Source of the DNA: Chitinophagales bacterium
Lineage (GTDB): Bacteria > Bacteroidota > Bacteroidia > Chitinophagales > JADJOU01
Reading direction: 5' to 3'
Assembly: GCA_030832185.1 (NCBI GenBank)
Contig: JAURJQ010000002.1
Coordinates: forward strand, 1 to 64,000
Length of the DNA stretch: 64,000 nucleotides
Part shown: one piece after another, positions 43,243 to 52,288 of the stretch
Numbering within the stretch: position 1 is the stretch's first letter
How the letters are laid out: every line of letters begins with the position of its first letter
The notes under the pieces: generated by a model
What the model was told of the DNA's origin: nothing
Database searches by the model: none
Seen by the model: only the letters and a program-made list of their open reading frames with translations
Position numbers and translations under genes: made by a program

Positions 43243-44046
43243 TCAAGCACCTAATTTAGGAAATACTATTCCCGATACTTGCCAGCCTCCTTTTCGTCTG
43301 CGTAATTCTATTTTAACCTCTCCCTGATAAAGATGAGATCTAAGACTATTTTCTATAAAAGCCTCAAATTCCAAGTAAGCAGTAATAGTTCCTTTGATTT
43401 TTTTAATATCCGTTGTTTGGATTTGATAGTCTTTTAGATCAAAGCGGGCGTATAAATTTTTAAAATCTTTTAAATATGGACGCGCTTCTTCTCTGCATAA
43501 TACGTCAATAGGCATAGGATCCAACTCGTTCATAAAAGCTTGAATAAAAAATTCGGCCGTCTTCTCTGCATTGAGCTTTTCATTAGGGTGAAATTCCTCA
43601 TAGATATAGTGTCTAATAAAACCTTTAATCGGCACATCCAACATTTTTTTATAGAAAAATTCTTCTGTAATAAACTTATACATGACACCATCGTCTATAT
43701 CCTCCATGGAGGCTAGCAAGACTCCTTTTTTTGACATCAGTTTCAAAAGACGTGCATTTTCAAGTATGATCTCTTCAGAGCTTAAGGTATCTATTGGTTT
43801 AAATTTAGGCCTACCTAGATATTGATAGATTTCTACTTCTTTAGCCTCATTTTTTATTTTTTCAAAGGCTAAAATCTGATCTAACATCTGCGCTTCTACC
43901 TCAGGAGGTAGGGTGATGCCATCTGGATTGTGCTCAATAAATTTGGCACCCTTCATCTCCAGCTCTAGACGCTTGATTTTATTGTCCATCTTGAGATCTT
44001 CTTCAGGGTCTATCTCTTGTGGATCGTCAAAATCTTCATTTCTCAT
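43243..44046 (-). CDS. conserved hypothetical protein
   Basis: A 267-residue soluble, acidic protein with no signal peptide and no membrane segment. The N-terminal ~30 residues are Asp/Glu-rich (DFDDPQEIDPEEDLKMD); the rest looks alpha/beta with words such as HNPDGITLPPEVEAQM, YQYLGRPKF and KGFIRHYIYEEFHPNE. I do not recognise a domain. A perfect -7 box ends five bases before the start codon. Confidence 0.7.
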   Translation of the reverse strand: MRNEDFDDPQEIDPEEDLKMDNKIKRLELEMKGAKFIEHNPDGITLPPEVEAQMLDQILAFEKIKNEAKEVEIYQYLGRPKFKPIDTLSSEEIILENARLLKLMSKKGVLLASMEDIDDGVMYKFITEEFFYKKMLDVPIKGFIRHYIYEEFHPNEKLNAEKTAEFFIQAFMNELDPMPIDVLCREEARPYLKDFKNLYARFDLKDYQIQTTDIKKIKGTITAYLEFEAFIENSLRSHLYQGEVKIELRRRKGGWQVSGIVFPKLGA

Positions 44047-44050
44047 ATAG

Positions 44051-44058
44051 CAAAAGTA
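44051..44058 (-). promoter_or_regulatory. -7 promoter element directly at the start of the gene ending at 43243
   Basis: Minus-strand TACTTTTG (TAnnTTTG) ends four bases before the ATG at 44046, so transcription would begin at or next to the start codon (leaderless). Confidence 0.55.
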
Positions 44059-44080
44059 AATTAGATTTTTTCATTTTGAA

Positions 44081-45391
44081 TTAAATTTCTTTAATCGTTT
44101 CTTTAAATTCAATACCAATGCCTTCTAGTTTTTTCAATAAGGGCAGATATATCTCACTAGAACGCGGCATGAATACCCCTCTTTGCTTTATTTGATTAGC
44201 TAGTATCATTTCAACTGCATATGCTATAGGCATGCCCACCGTTTTTGACATAGCAGTATAGGTACTACTTTCTCCTTCGAGGGAGAAGAAACTCTCTAGT
44301 TTATAGCGCTTACCTTCTTTTAGATATTCAAAGAAATGAACCATTACTACCCAATCCGTATCTTCTGGATTGAGCTTCCATTTTGGGACTAAAATAGATT
44401 GTAAAATCTCTGCGGCAGAGCCATCTCTTTCTATGAGAGATTCGTGATCTTCAAATCCTATAAAGATCAATTTCTCCCGGATAGTTTTCTCATAGCTTTC
44501 TAGATATTTATGGATTGAGACTTCTAGGAAAGAAGCATAAAATTCTGTGTAGGTCTTGCCTTTAAATTTTCTATCTTTTATGGTATCGTCTGTGAGTCCC
44601 AGTTTAACTAGAATAGCCCATGCTTCGCAGAATCCATTAATTCGAAGTGTGCCGCGCAGTATTGTTTCTATTCCCTTCCAGCCATAAAGAGCTTCATATT
44701 TTAGACTATCTCTATTGGCATAGGCGTCGAAAATTTGTCCATTGCTGATTTGAAGCGTTTCGCTCTGGGAAAATAAACTTTGGTAATCAAGCGTATGAAT
44801 TTCTCCGTTTTCTTTATATTTAATTTCCCCGCCTTGACCTGCTAGTATTACATTGCGTGGATTCCAGCTAAATTTATAATGCCAGGGGTTGTCATCATTC
44901 CTAGGAGCTACTAGTCCACCAGCATAGGATTTATAGGCTAACAATTGGCCGCCCTCTTCTACTAATTCGTCATAGATTTTCATAGTAGTCAAATGGTCTA
45001 TTCCCGGGTCAAAGCCTAATTCATTGAGAAATATAAGATTTTTAGATTGGACCTGCTTATTCAGAGCCAACATTTCTGGCGATATGTAGGATGGTGTAAT
45101 AAGATGCGAGCTATGCTTCAGACACAAATCCGCTACCTGAATATGCATAGATGCCGGGAGCATAGATATAGTCAAGTAACTCTGCGCTATATAAAGCTCA
45201 TAATCTTCTACTTTTCCTGATTTCAGTTCTATAAGACTGACGGACTCTATGGCACCATAGCTAGCGAGAAGGTGAGTAATATCAATATCTACAATAACGA
45301 GATTTAAATTTAAATTCAGTCTCTCGGCCACTAAATGCCTAATAAGGTGCGAACTACTTTTGCCTGCACCAAGTATTGCTATTTGCCTCAT
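44081..45391 (-). CDS. saccharopine dehydrogenase family reductase
   Basis: A 436-residue NAD(P)-dependent oxidoreductase. The Rossmann motif ILGAGKSSSHLIRHL is at 6–20, the catalytic-domain region includes LNELGFDPGIDHLTTMKIYD (about 132–151) and SYAGGLVAPRNDDNPWHYKFSWNP, both typical of the C-terminal domain of the bifunctional saccharopine enzymes. It may act in lysine metabolism, but family members also work on carboxyspermidine. It overlaps the next upstream gene by four bases, so it is translated with the AtpZ-side genes although their functions seem unrelated. Confidence 0.88.
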   Translation of the reverse strand: MRQIAILGAGKSSSHLIRHLVAERLNLNLNLVIVDIDITHLLASYGAIESVSLIELKSGKVEDYELYIAQSYLTISMLPASMHIQVADLCLKHSSHLITPSYISPEMLALNKQVQSKNLIFLNELGFDPGIDHLTTMKIYDELVEEGGQLLAYKSYAGGLVAPRNDDNPWHYKFSWNPRNVILAGQGGEIKYKENGEIHTLDYQSLFSQSETLQISNGQIFDAYANRDSLKYEALYGWKGIETILRGTLRINGFCEAWAILVKLGLTDDTIKDRKFKGKTYTEFYASFLEVSIHKYLESYEKTIREKLIFIGFEDHESLIERDGSAAEILQSILVPKWKLNPEDTDWVVMVHFFEYLKEGKRYKLESFFSLEGESSTYTAMSKTVGMPIAYAVEMILANQIKQRGVFMPRSSEIYLPLLKKLEGIGIEFKETIKEI

Positions 45392-45759
45392 TTTTTAGCT
45401 ATTTGGTTTAAATACTGATAGTGAAAGCTAATGAAAAATATAAGAAAAAAAATGAGAATACCAATAAGGGCATAATGATAGAATGCAGGAGTCTTCTGAA
45501 TGGTATACTCAGCTAGACTAACTCCAATGACTCCGGCTATCCATATAGTGCAAAAGGCAAAGCCAAGCATGAATTTTTTGTGTCCTTTAATAGTAAGTAT
45601 GTACTTCGCTATGAAAAATGTGAGAGAAAGCCCTAAAATAGTAAATAAGAGACTGTAGAAAAATTTAATTTCTCTACTTACCTCCAATATATGAAACAGA
45701 AATGCTGTTATAGTGGAAAGAAAAATAAAAAAAACCAGATTATTTCTCACGCATGACAT
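45388..45759 (-). CDS. hypothetical four-helix membrane protein (ATP-synthase-locus type)
   Basis: A 123-residue protein with four hydrophobic segments (about 7–25, 33–52, 63–82 and 92–113) and a basic end. A protein of this size and topology usually lies between atpZ and atpB in Bacteroidota, where it may be the AtpI-like partner. Here it overlaps the AtpZ gene by 20 bases but no F0F1 genes follow. The start is uncertain because of the overlap. Confidence 0.65.
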   Translation of the reverse strand: MSCVRNNLVFFIFLSTITAFLFHILEVSREIKFFYSLLFTILGLSLTFFIAKYILTIKGHKKFMLGFAFCTIWIAGVIGVSLAEYTIQKTPAFYHYALIGILIFFLIFFISFHYQYLNQIAKK

Positions 45760-45952
45760 CTCTCAATACATATATAAGTCCTATAATAAGGAAAGCAGTA
45801 GCTCCTAGCGCAGTACCATAAGGGATTTTAGCTTTCCATGTTTCGTCTATCCATGAGCCGATAAAATAACCTACTCCGATAAAAGCTAGAAGCTGAAATG
45901 CTAATCCGCTATATTTTGCTAGCCTTTGAGTAGCTTTTTTTTTATCTTCCAT
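45740..45952 (-). CDS. atpZ: AtpZ/AtpI family protein
   Basis: A 70-residue protein with two membrane helices (about 15–33 and 46–66), carrying LAFQLLAFIGVGYFIGSWID, the hallmark of the PF09527 AtpZ/AtpI family. In many bacteria it precedes the ATP-synthase operon and affects rotor-ring assembly or Mg/Ca transport. Here the synthase genes are not downstream; a saccharopine-dehydrogenase-like gene is. It starts 14 bases after the bactofilin stop. Confidence 0.85.
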   Translation of the reverse strand: MEDKKKATQRLAKYSGLAFQLLAFIGVGYFIGSWIDETWKAKIPYGTALGATAFLIIGLIYVLRDVMREK

Positions 45953-45966
45953 GAAGAATGCAGTCT

Positions 45967-46371
45967 TTAGGATTGATGATTGGATAATGGCTTATTGACC
46001 GTTAAATTCTGTTGGCTCGACATGGTGATTTTAGCTTGGATCACAGCACCTTCGTCTACAATTAGTTTTTTACTAGTAATATTCCCATCTATATGCGCGG
46101 TCTTGGTCACTTTGAGAGTTTCAGAAACCTGTATGTTTCCTTTGACTTGACCGTCTATATTGCCATTTGTGCAGACTATATCTCCTGCAATAGAGCTACC
46201 AGGACCACTGACTAGACGGCCTTTGGAAAATATATTTCCAATGATTTTCCCATCTATTCTTATGTCGCCCTCAGTCTTTATATTTCCTTCTATAGTAGTT
46301 CCAGAGCCTATATTATTTATGACCTGCATAGAGAATGATTGCGGGGCTTCTTCTTTTTTATTATTAAACAT
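45967..46371 (-). CDS. bactofilin (polymer-forming cytoskeletal protein)
   Basis: A 134-residue protein built around a right-handed beta helix of short turns (GTTIEGNIKTEGDIRIDGKI, then GSSIAGDIVCTNGNIDGQVKG and on), ending in a disordered Asn/Ser/Gln tail. Bactofilins form filaments without nucleotides and often recruit M23 peptidases to shape the cell wall. Its M23-type neighbour upstream has lost the peptidase domain. Promoter elements are seen at 46404–46435. Confidence 0.92.
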   Translation of the reverse strand: MFNNKKEEAPQSFSMQVINNIGSGTTIEGNIKTEGDIRIDGKIIGNIFSKGRLVSGPGSSIAGDIVCTNGNIDGQVKGNIQVSETLKVTKTAHIDGNITSKKLIVDEGAVIQAKITMSSQQNLTVNKPLSNHQS

Positions 46372-46403
46372 ATTTTGTGTATTTATATAGGAAGGTTGTT
46401 TGA

Positions 46404-46435
46404 CAAATTTAAATATTTTTTTTGTATTCTTGCAA
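46404..46435 (-). promoter_or_regulatory. bactofilin promoter (-33 TTG, -7 TAAATTTG)
   Basis: On the minus strand TTG (46433–46435) and TAAATTTG (46404–46411) are 21 bases apart, fitting the Bacteroidota consensus. The -7 box lies 33 bases before the bactofilin start. Confidence 0.65.
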
Positions 46436-46455
46436 TTAGTGGCAGTTCTATACTA

Positions 46456-46845
46456 CTATTTCGAAGTAACTACCTTGATGGTATCTTTTACTTGAATTTT
46501 ATTGGCAGAGATTTCTCCTTTTAGTACTTGTTTTATATTCTCTACCCATAGCTCATTTTCCTTGGTCTGTCTTCGCAAATCGTCCGTTTCTTGCATCAAA
46601 TCTCGCATTTGTTTTCGCAAAGCATCCTCGCCCATGCCAGGCATATAATATTTGAGTGAAGTAAATAAAAGGAGGGAAATGGAAATTAGCATCCCTATGA
46701 CTAAAACCGTTGATGCTAAAAGTAATACATTAAGTTTGGATAAATATAAGCTATACTCTGTTTCGAATGTAGATTCATTATATATAACTAATCTATACTT
46801 ATACTTCAGATTCTTATAAATTTTTTTTAATCGCGACGAGGACAT
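46456..46845 (-). CDS. peptidase-less N-terminal part of an M23-type cell-wall peptidase
   Basis: A 129-residue protein that matches the start of the M23 peptidase usually found beside bactofilin in this phylum. It has KYKYRLVIYNESTFETEYSL (13–32), one membrane helix at about 38–61, then a coiled coil (DALRKQMRDLMQETDDLRRQ) and the ENIKQVLKGEI segment. It then stops, where normal proteins continue for about 150 residues into the LytM domain with HxxxD and HxH zinc motifs. Only 84 bases lie between this stop and bactofilin, so the peptidase domain is deleted. It may be a stable membrane scaffold or a pseudogene. Confidence 0.75.
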   Translation of the reverse strand: MSSSRLKKIYKNLKYKYRLVIYNESTFETEYSLYLSKLNVLLLASTVLVIGMLISISLLLFTSLKYYMPGMGEDALRKQMRDLMQETDDLRRQTKENELWVENIKQVLKGEISANKIQVKDTIKVVTSK

Positions 46846-46850
46846 TTACA

Positions 46851-46858
46851 TACTTTTG
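46851..46858 (+). promoter_or_regulatory. -7 promoter element of the SprE-like gene
   Basis: TACTTTTG matches TAnnTTTG and lies 86 bases before the start at 46944. Confidence 0.4.
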
Positions 46859-46943
46859 CAATAACGAAATTACCTATTTTAGGCTATCTTTACAATAAAA
46901 ATAGCATAATTAGGTTAATAGTGAGCACGAAATTACAAAAAAA

Positions 46944-49805
46944 TTGAGAAACAAGAATTTTATCTGCGGGCTGATTGGTCTGACCCTGATTCTGGCATCG
47001 TGCTCCAAGACAAAATTTAGTGGATTTAGACAATATACGACCAATTTTGTCTCCTACTATAACACTTATTTCAATATTAAGCAACTATATAAGGTCGGCT
47101 ATCGAGAATCAGTCAATGATAAGCAAGAAAACACTACAGAGATTATTTCACTCTTTCTGTATGAGAATGATCCTCAATTTTTCGAATCCACCGCGCAGTT
47201 TAAAGGTACTACTATTAAGGTCAATAAGCTTCTGAATCGACGCCCTTATAATAAGTGGATGGATGATGCAGTCCTTATCGAAGGTAAAATAAGATATTTA
47301 AAAGGAGATTTAGATTCTGCTATCCAACTTCTGTCTTATTTGGTCGATTATTACCCAAAGGGATATATAGCAGGGCATTTACCTGGTGGAAAGTTAAAGG
47401 GATTTGATGATATGGTGCGTCAGGCTGTGAGAAAAAAGGAGCCAATCCATCAGCCTAAGTTTAAATACAAATTTGCACGAAATGAAGGTATCATTTGGTT
47501 GGCTAAAGCCTTCATAAAAAAAGGGTCATATGATAGAGCGTTAAATCTGATCTATATGGCTGAGGCTGACATGGGTTTTCCTCTAGAGTATAGAAAAGAC
47601 TTACTCATGGTAAAGACTATGCTCAGTATTGATAAAAAAGAATACAGCAAGGCGAATGAATACCTAAATTTACTGCTAGATGAGCATAAATTGTCAAAGA
47701 AAGAAATGGGGAGAGTTTATTTCATTTTAGGTCAGATTAATGAGAAAGAAAAAAAGTATAGCCAAGCGCGAAATTTCTTCGAAAAGGCTTTGGGTACTAA
47801 ACTAAAAAATGATCTTGAATTCGAAGCTAAATTGCGCATGCTCACATACAGTGCGGATGGAGAAGGGGGCACCTTAGCTGAGCTAAGAAAAATGCTCAAT
47901 AAAGGAAAGTATGCACATAGTATTGATAAGATTTATTTCGCTATAGGTAATGTATTGATAGAAAAAAATAAAATAGATGCAGCACTAGAAAATTACCAAA
48001 AATCAATAGCTACTGCCAAGAATTCCAATCAAAAGTTTGTGGTATACGAGCGCGTAGGGTCTCTATTTTATGAAAAAACAAATTATGTCATTTCTGCTCA
48101 ATATTATGATAGTGCCCAGCGTGTATTGCCCCAGAATTATCCAAGTAAAAAGGATTTTCTAAAAAAAGTAGAAGCCCTTAATCGGCTGTTGGTGCAATAT
48201 AATATCTATAAATCCAAAGATTCTATTCTAGAATTAGCTGCTTTAGGACCAGAAAAAGCCAAAGATAAAATCGAAAAGGAAATAAAAAAAGCCTATCAAA
48301 AAGAAAAGGCCAACGAGTTATTTCTCGAATCACAGACACTCAATAAACAAACGGTAGCTTCGACCCAAATCGGCGCTGGTACTTCTCGACAGTGGTATTT
48401 CTCTAGTAAAGAAAATGTAGATAAAGGTAAAATACAATTTCAGAAAAAATGGGGAAAATTAGTCCTCAAAGATAACTGGCATCGCTCTACAGGAGGAGAT
48501 AACACGAATAGTTTAGCAGGAGGAGCTGCCATAGATAGCAAGACAGGTTCGAATATGAATGATGAAACATCTACGGATTTAGTAGCAGAAGTAGAGGCGA
48601 GCAAACTGCCATTTACTGCTGAAGCTAAGGCTCCTGTAATCAAAGAAGTTCAGACAGCCTTAGTCAATATGGCGCGGATTTATCATTATGAAATCAAAGA
48701 TATTAAAATGGCAATAGAGACTTATGAGCAGCTCTTTAAAAGATATGGAATGATTATTGCGAATGAAGATGAGCAGCTCTACGCACTTTATAGATTGTAT
48801 CTAGAAAATGATGATGCTATCGCTGCTGAAGTTGTTAAGTCAAACCTCATTTCCAAGTATCCTGAGTCAAAATATAGTCTCTATGCTCTCAATCCTAATG
48901 CCAAGACGCAAGATGAAAAATCTGATCTAGCAGTAGCCAAATTATATAAGGAAGCCTATACAAAGTATCAGAAAACCTTTTATACGGAAGCTATGGATAT
49001 GTGCAATAGCATGATAGAGCAATATTCTAACCACAAACTCATTCCTAAGGTAAAATTGTTGAGAGCATTTATTTTCTCATATTCCTATAATTCTTCTAAA
49101 TACGTCTTGGCCCTGGAAGATATTATATCCAATCATAAGGATGCAGATGAGACCAAGTATGCTAAAGCGTATTTGGATCTGCACCTAAAGCTTAAGGCCA
49201 ATGTTATAGAATCTACAACTACTGAGACTGTAAATGTAGTACCAGGTGAAAGTGCAATTATATCGCCTCCTAAATCGAGCACTACTCCTGTGGAACAGAA
49301 AACTGTCCCAAGTGTTAACGAGGTAAATATAGAATCTAAGCGCGAAGAGCCATCACCTCCGCTGGCCAAGGAAGATGTCAAGCCACGAACGTTAGGTGCA
49401 ACTATAGAATCTGAAAATAAAAAGAAAACAGAGGATGGCCTCCAAATAGTTAACTACCTCTATAAGCCAGCTACTAAGCATACTATACTCTTAAAAATGG
49501 CTGCGGACCTCAAGGAAACTGTCGCGAAAAATATGGCCGACGTCTATCTCAGAACTAACTTCAAATTTGGCGGATACAAGGCGGAAACATTGGAAATCGG
49601 CCCACAGCGATATCTCATCATCAGTGGATTTAAAAATCTTCAATCAGCTATAGATTTTTATCCTAATATGCAGACAGATGTGCTATTGCAGAAGCTCATT
49701 TACAGTTCAGAAAAGTATTATATCTCTTCTGAAAATTTGGATATTCTCTATATTTCGTCGGGCTGGGAGCAGTATCTATCCTTTTATGAAAAAAATTATA
49801 AGTAA
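46944..49805 (+). CDS. SprE/PorW-like TPR lipoprotein of type IX secretion
   Basis: A 953-residue outer-membrane or periplasmic lipoprotein. The lipobox LASC gives Cys near 20, and SKTKFSGFRQYTTNFVSYYN follows directly, close to the start of SprE/PorW proteins needed for T9SS and gliding. TPR-like helices fill about 90–420 and 580–740 (LGQINEKEKKYSQARNFFEK; LVNMARIYHYEIKDIKMAIE). A Pro/Ser/Thr-rich linker (about 755–830) leads to a C-terminal SPOR-like or unknown domain. The start is a TTG; no ATG is available before the lipobox. Two T9SS cargo proteins in the same window support the role. Confidence 0.82.
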   Translation: MRNKNFICGLIGLTLILASCSKTKFSGFRQYTTNFVSYYNTYFNIKQLYKVGYRESVNDKQENTTEIISLFLYENDPQFFESTAQFKGTTIKVNKLLNRRPYNKWMDDAVLIEGKIRYLKGDLDSAIQLLSYLVDYYPKGYIAGHLPGGKLKGFDDMVRQAVRKKEPIHQPKFKYKFARNEGIIWLAKAFIKKGSYDRALNLIYMAEADMGFPLEYRKDLLMVKTMLSIDKKEYSKANEYLNLLLDEHKLSKKEMGRVYFILGQINEKEKKYSQARNFFEKALGTKLKNDLEFEAKLRMLTYSADGEGGTLAELRKMLNKGKYAHSIDKIYFAIGNVLIEKNKIDAALENYQKSIATAKNSNQKFVVYERVGSLFYEKTNYVISAQYYDSAQRVLPQNYPSKKDFLKKVEALNRLLVQYNIYKSKDSILELAALGPEKAKDKIEKEIKKAYQKEKANELFLESQTLNKQTVASTQIGAGTSRQWYFSSKENVDKGKIQFQKKWGKLVLKDNWHRSTGGDNTNSLAGGAAIDSKTGSNMNDETSTDLVAEVEASKLPFTAEAKAPVIKEVQTALVNMARIYHYEIKDIKMAIETYEQLFKRYGMIIANEDEQLYALYRLYLENDDAIAAEVVKSNLISKYPESKYSLYALNPNAKTQDEKSDLAVAKLYKEAYTKYQKTFYTEAMDMCNSMIEQYSNHKLIPKVKLLRAFIFSYSYNSSKYVLALEDIISNHKDADETKYAKAYLDLHLKLKANVIESTTTETVNVVPGESAIISPPKSSTTPVEQKTVPSVNEVNIESKREEPSPPLAKEDVKPRTLGATIESENKKKTEDGLQIVNYLYKPATKHTILLKMAADLKETVAKNMADVYLRTNFKFGGYKAETLEIGPQRYLIISGFKNLQSAIDFYPNMQTDVLLQKLIYSSEKYYISSENLDILYISSGWEQYLSFYEKNYK

Positions 49806-49822
49806 GGAAATTCAGAATTGCA

Positions 49823-49830
49823 TATATTTG
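49823..49830 (+). promoter_or_regulatory. -7 promoter element of tRNA-Arg
   Basis: TATATTTG matches TAnnTTTG and lies 16 bases before the first base of the tRNA. Confidence 0.55.
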
Positions 49831-49845
49831 CACCTCCAAAAAACC

Positions 49846-49919
49846 GACTTGGTAGCTCAGCTGGATAGAGCAACTGCCTTCTAAGCAGTAGGTCACAGGT
49901 TCGAATCCTGTCCAGGTCA
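49846..49919 (+). tRNA. tRNA-Arg (anticodon TCT)
   Basis: The acceptor stem is GACTTGG (49846–49852) with CCAGGTC (49912–49918) and discriminator A49919. The anticodon stem ACTGC/GCAGT encloses CTTCTAA, giving anticodon TCT. The T loop is TTCGAAT. CCA is not encoded. The tRNA reads AGA codons, which are frequent in this AT-rich genome. Confidence 0.96.
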
Positions 49920-49930
49920 CTCTCAAAACC

Positions 49931-49960
49931 AAGTCTTTACAATTTCGTAGAGACTTTTTT
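49931..49960 (+). terminator. Rho-independent terminator of tRNA-Arg
   Basis: AAGTCTTTAC (49931–49940) pairs with GTAGAGACTT (49947–49956) with one G·U pair, followed by TTTT. The ~280 bases after it, up to 50240, hold nothing I can recognise. Confidence 0.85.
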
Positions 49961-50240
49961 ATATCTACTTTTTCTATTATTTTATTTAGGAAGTTGTTGG
50001 ATCACCATTTTATTTAAAGGTATGAATTAGCCATATACGGTGCTATAGTAGTTTAATTTCTATTAATCGGAAGGCTCAGAAATTGTTTCAGGTGTAGAAT
50101 AATATTTTTCTCCTTGATGTATTATTATATTGAAGAGAAGTAGTGAATTAAGTTGCTATGAAAAAAATGATTAATTAAGTTTAAAAAGGAAAAGACTTTA
50201 AGGTAGCAAATAATTTAATATTCTATTTTAAGTCAATGTA

Positions 50241-50906
50241 TTACACCAATTTCCCATCCTTCATTTCGATAATTCGATCGCTCATCTTTGCTAACTCCGG
50301 ATTATGCGTGACGATGAGGAAGGAATAGCCAAATTCGTTTTTTAGGCGAAAGAATAATTCATGAATATCCAGGGCATTTTTAGTGTCTAGATTACCAGTG
50401 GGCTCATCTGCAAATATCATCTTAGGATGATTAATAAGCGCCCGGGCTATAGATACGCGCTGTTGCTCTCCACCGCTGAGCTCAGAGGGTTTGTGGTGTA
50501 TTCTATCTTTTAGCCCTATGAATTCTAACAACTCCTTGGCTCGGGGTATGTACTCGTTTGATTTTTTCTGACCTATCATAGCAGGCAGACTTACATTCTC
50601 AATAGCTGTAAACTCAGGCAATAAATGGTGGGTCTGGAAGACGAAACCTAGAAACTGATTTCTCAAATCAGCCAGTTGGTCGTCATCCATCTTAGTTATA
50701 GGTTTGTTTTCTATCCATATCTCCCCTTCACTAGGCTTGAGCAGCGTACCTAGTATATGCAGTAAGGTACTCTTACCAGCTCCTGATGGTCCTACGATAG
50801 TCGTCACTTGATTAGAAGCTATTTCTATAGCGGCTAAATCGAGTACCGTTAGATCATGATAGCTCTTTTTTAGTCCTTTGGCACTAAGTATGGTAGGATG
50901 GGTCAA
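50241..50906 (-). CDS. lolD: LolD-type lipoprotein-releasing ABC ATPase
   Basis: ATPase of the LolCDE complex that extracts outer-membrane lipoproteins from the inner membrane. Walker A is GPSGAGKST at about 39–47, the signature is LSGGEQQR and Walker B MIFADEPTGNLD, a sequence typical of the LolD/MacB group. I start at a TTG at 50906 (MTHPTILSAKGLKKSYH) giving 221 residues; the frame is open 72 bases further but that extension is Lys/Arg-rich, lies in the sucC promoter region, and is not family-like. The permease gene (lolCE) is not adjacent; a LolA-like gene is at 32146. Confidence 0.88.
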   Translation of the reverse strand: MTHPTILSAKGLKKSYHDLTVLDLAAIEIASNQVTTIVGPSGAGKSTLLHILGTLLKPSEGEIWIENKPITKMDDDQLADLRNQFLGFVFQTHHLLPEFTAIENVSLPAMIGQKKSNEYIPRAKELLEFIGLKDRIHHKPSELSGGEQQRVSIARALINHPKMIFADEPTGNLDTKNALDIHELFFRLKNEFGYSFLIVTHNPELAKMSDRIIEMKDGKLV

Positions 50907-50994
50907 GATTTTATATTTAAGTCTAATTGTTTTTTTATAACTTCGCAAAGTTTTTAAATTTATCCTAAAACAGAACAATTAAATTAAGAAATCA

Positions 50995-52185
50995 ATGAAT
51001 CTGCACGAACACCAAGCCAAGGAATTGCTAAAAAAATATGGAGCTAAGATACAAGAAGGTATAGCTGTGGAGACTGTGGATGATGCCATAAAAGCCGGAA
51101 AGACATTGACAGAGCAGACAGGCACACAGTGGTATGTAGTCAAGGCCCAGGTGCATGCTGGCGGCAGAGGTAAAGGTGGGGGGGTAAAACTGGCCAAGAA
51201 TGCTGATGAACTAAAACAGAAAGCTGCTGACATATTAGGTATGACTTTGGTGACTCCTCAAACAGGGCCGCAGGGAAAAATAGTCAATAGAATATTGATA
51301 GCACAAGATGTTTATTATGGAGACCAAGAGAAAATAAAAGAGTTTTATGTTTCCATTTTGTTAGATAGAACTACAAAGAAAAACGTAATTATCTATTCTA
51401 CAGAAGGTGGCATGGAGATAGAAGAAGTAGCTGAGACTCATCCAGAAAAGGTACACAAAGAATATGTAGATCCTTTGATAGGTATTCAAGGTTTTCAATG
51501 TCGCCGAATTGCGTTTAATCTTGGGTTAGAAGGTAATGCGTTCAAAGAAATGGTTAAGTTCGTTGAGAATATCTATAATGCTTATGTGGGTGGAGACGCT
51601 ACATTAGTAGAAATTAATCCCTGCCTGAAAACATCTGATGATAAAATTATAGCTGTAGATGGTAAAATATCGATAGATGATAATGCCCTTTATCGACAAG
51701 CTGACCTAGCCGCTATGGAAGATAAAAGAGAGCTAGATGCTACGGAGGTAGAAGCAGTAAGCTATGATCTCAATTATGTAAAGCTGGATGGCAATGTAGG
51801 ATGCATGGTCAATGGTGCAGGTCTAGCTATGGCCACTATGGACATCATTAAACTAAGTGGTGGCGAACCTGCGAATTTCTTAGATGTAGGAGGTACAGCA
51901 AATGCAGAGCGCGTAGAAAAAGCATTTAGAATTATACTCCAAGACAGCAATGTCAAGGCAATATTGATTAATATATTTGGTGGTATAGTCAGATGCGACA
52001 GAGTAGCGCAGGGGGTAGTAGATGCCTATAAGTCGATCGGTAATATTCCTGTACCCATCATTGTGCGTCTTCAAGGAACGAACGCCGAAGAAGGGAAACG
52101 ACTCATCGATGAAAGCGGCTTGAAAGTAAAGTCGGCTATATTGCTTCGTGAGGCAGCAGAGGCTGTGAAGGAGGTACTTAGCTAG
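50995..52185 (+). CDS. sucC: succinyl-CoA synthetase (ADP-forming) beta subunit
   Basis: TCA-cycle enzyme subunit making ATP (or GTP) from succinyl-CoA. The 396 residues begin MNLHEHQAKELLKKYG, carry an ATP-grasp fold with VKAQVHAGGRGKGGGVKLAK (about 42–61), VEINPCLKT and the C-terminal FGGIVRCDRVAQGVVDA ligase region. Length is standard. The alpha subunit gene sucD is often adjacent; here it is not, so the two are unlinked as in several other Bacteroidota. Confidence 0.97.
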   Translation: MNLHEHQAKELLKKYGAKIQEGIAVETVDDAIKAGKTLTEQTGTQWYVVKAQVHAGGRGKGGGVKLAKNADELKQKAADILGMTLVTPQTGPQGKIVNRILIAQDVYYGDQEKIKEFYVSILLDRTTKKNVIIYSTEGGMEIEEVAETHPEKVHKEYVDPLIGIQGFQCRRIAFNLGLEGNAFKEMVKFVENIYNAYVGGDATLVEINPCLKTSDDKIIAVDGKISIDDNALYRQADLAAMEDKRELDATEVEAVSYDLNYVKLDGNVGCMVNGAGLAMATMDIIKLSGGEPANFLDVGGTANAERVEKAFRIILQDSNVKAILINIFGGIVRCDRVAQGVVDAYKSIGNIPVPIIVRLQGTNAEEGKRLIDESGLKVKSAILLREAAEAVKEVLS

Positions 52186-52288
52186 CAGACTGCTCGTAGT
52201 TTTTTTATTTACATTTTATTTTTTTAACCCTGCTTAGGGCTAAACTTTTCTCAACTTTACACTTCTAAAGTCAATGGAAATTTGTAAT

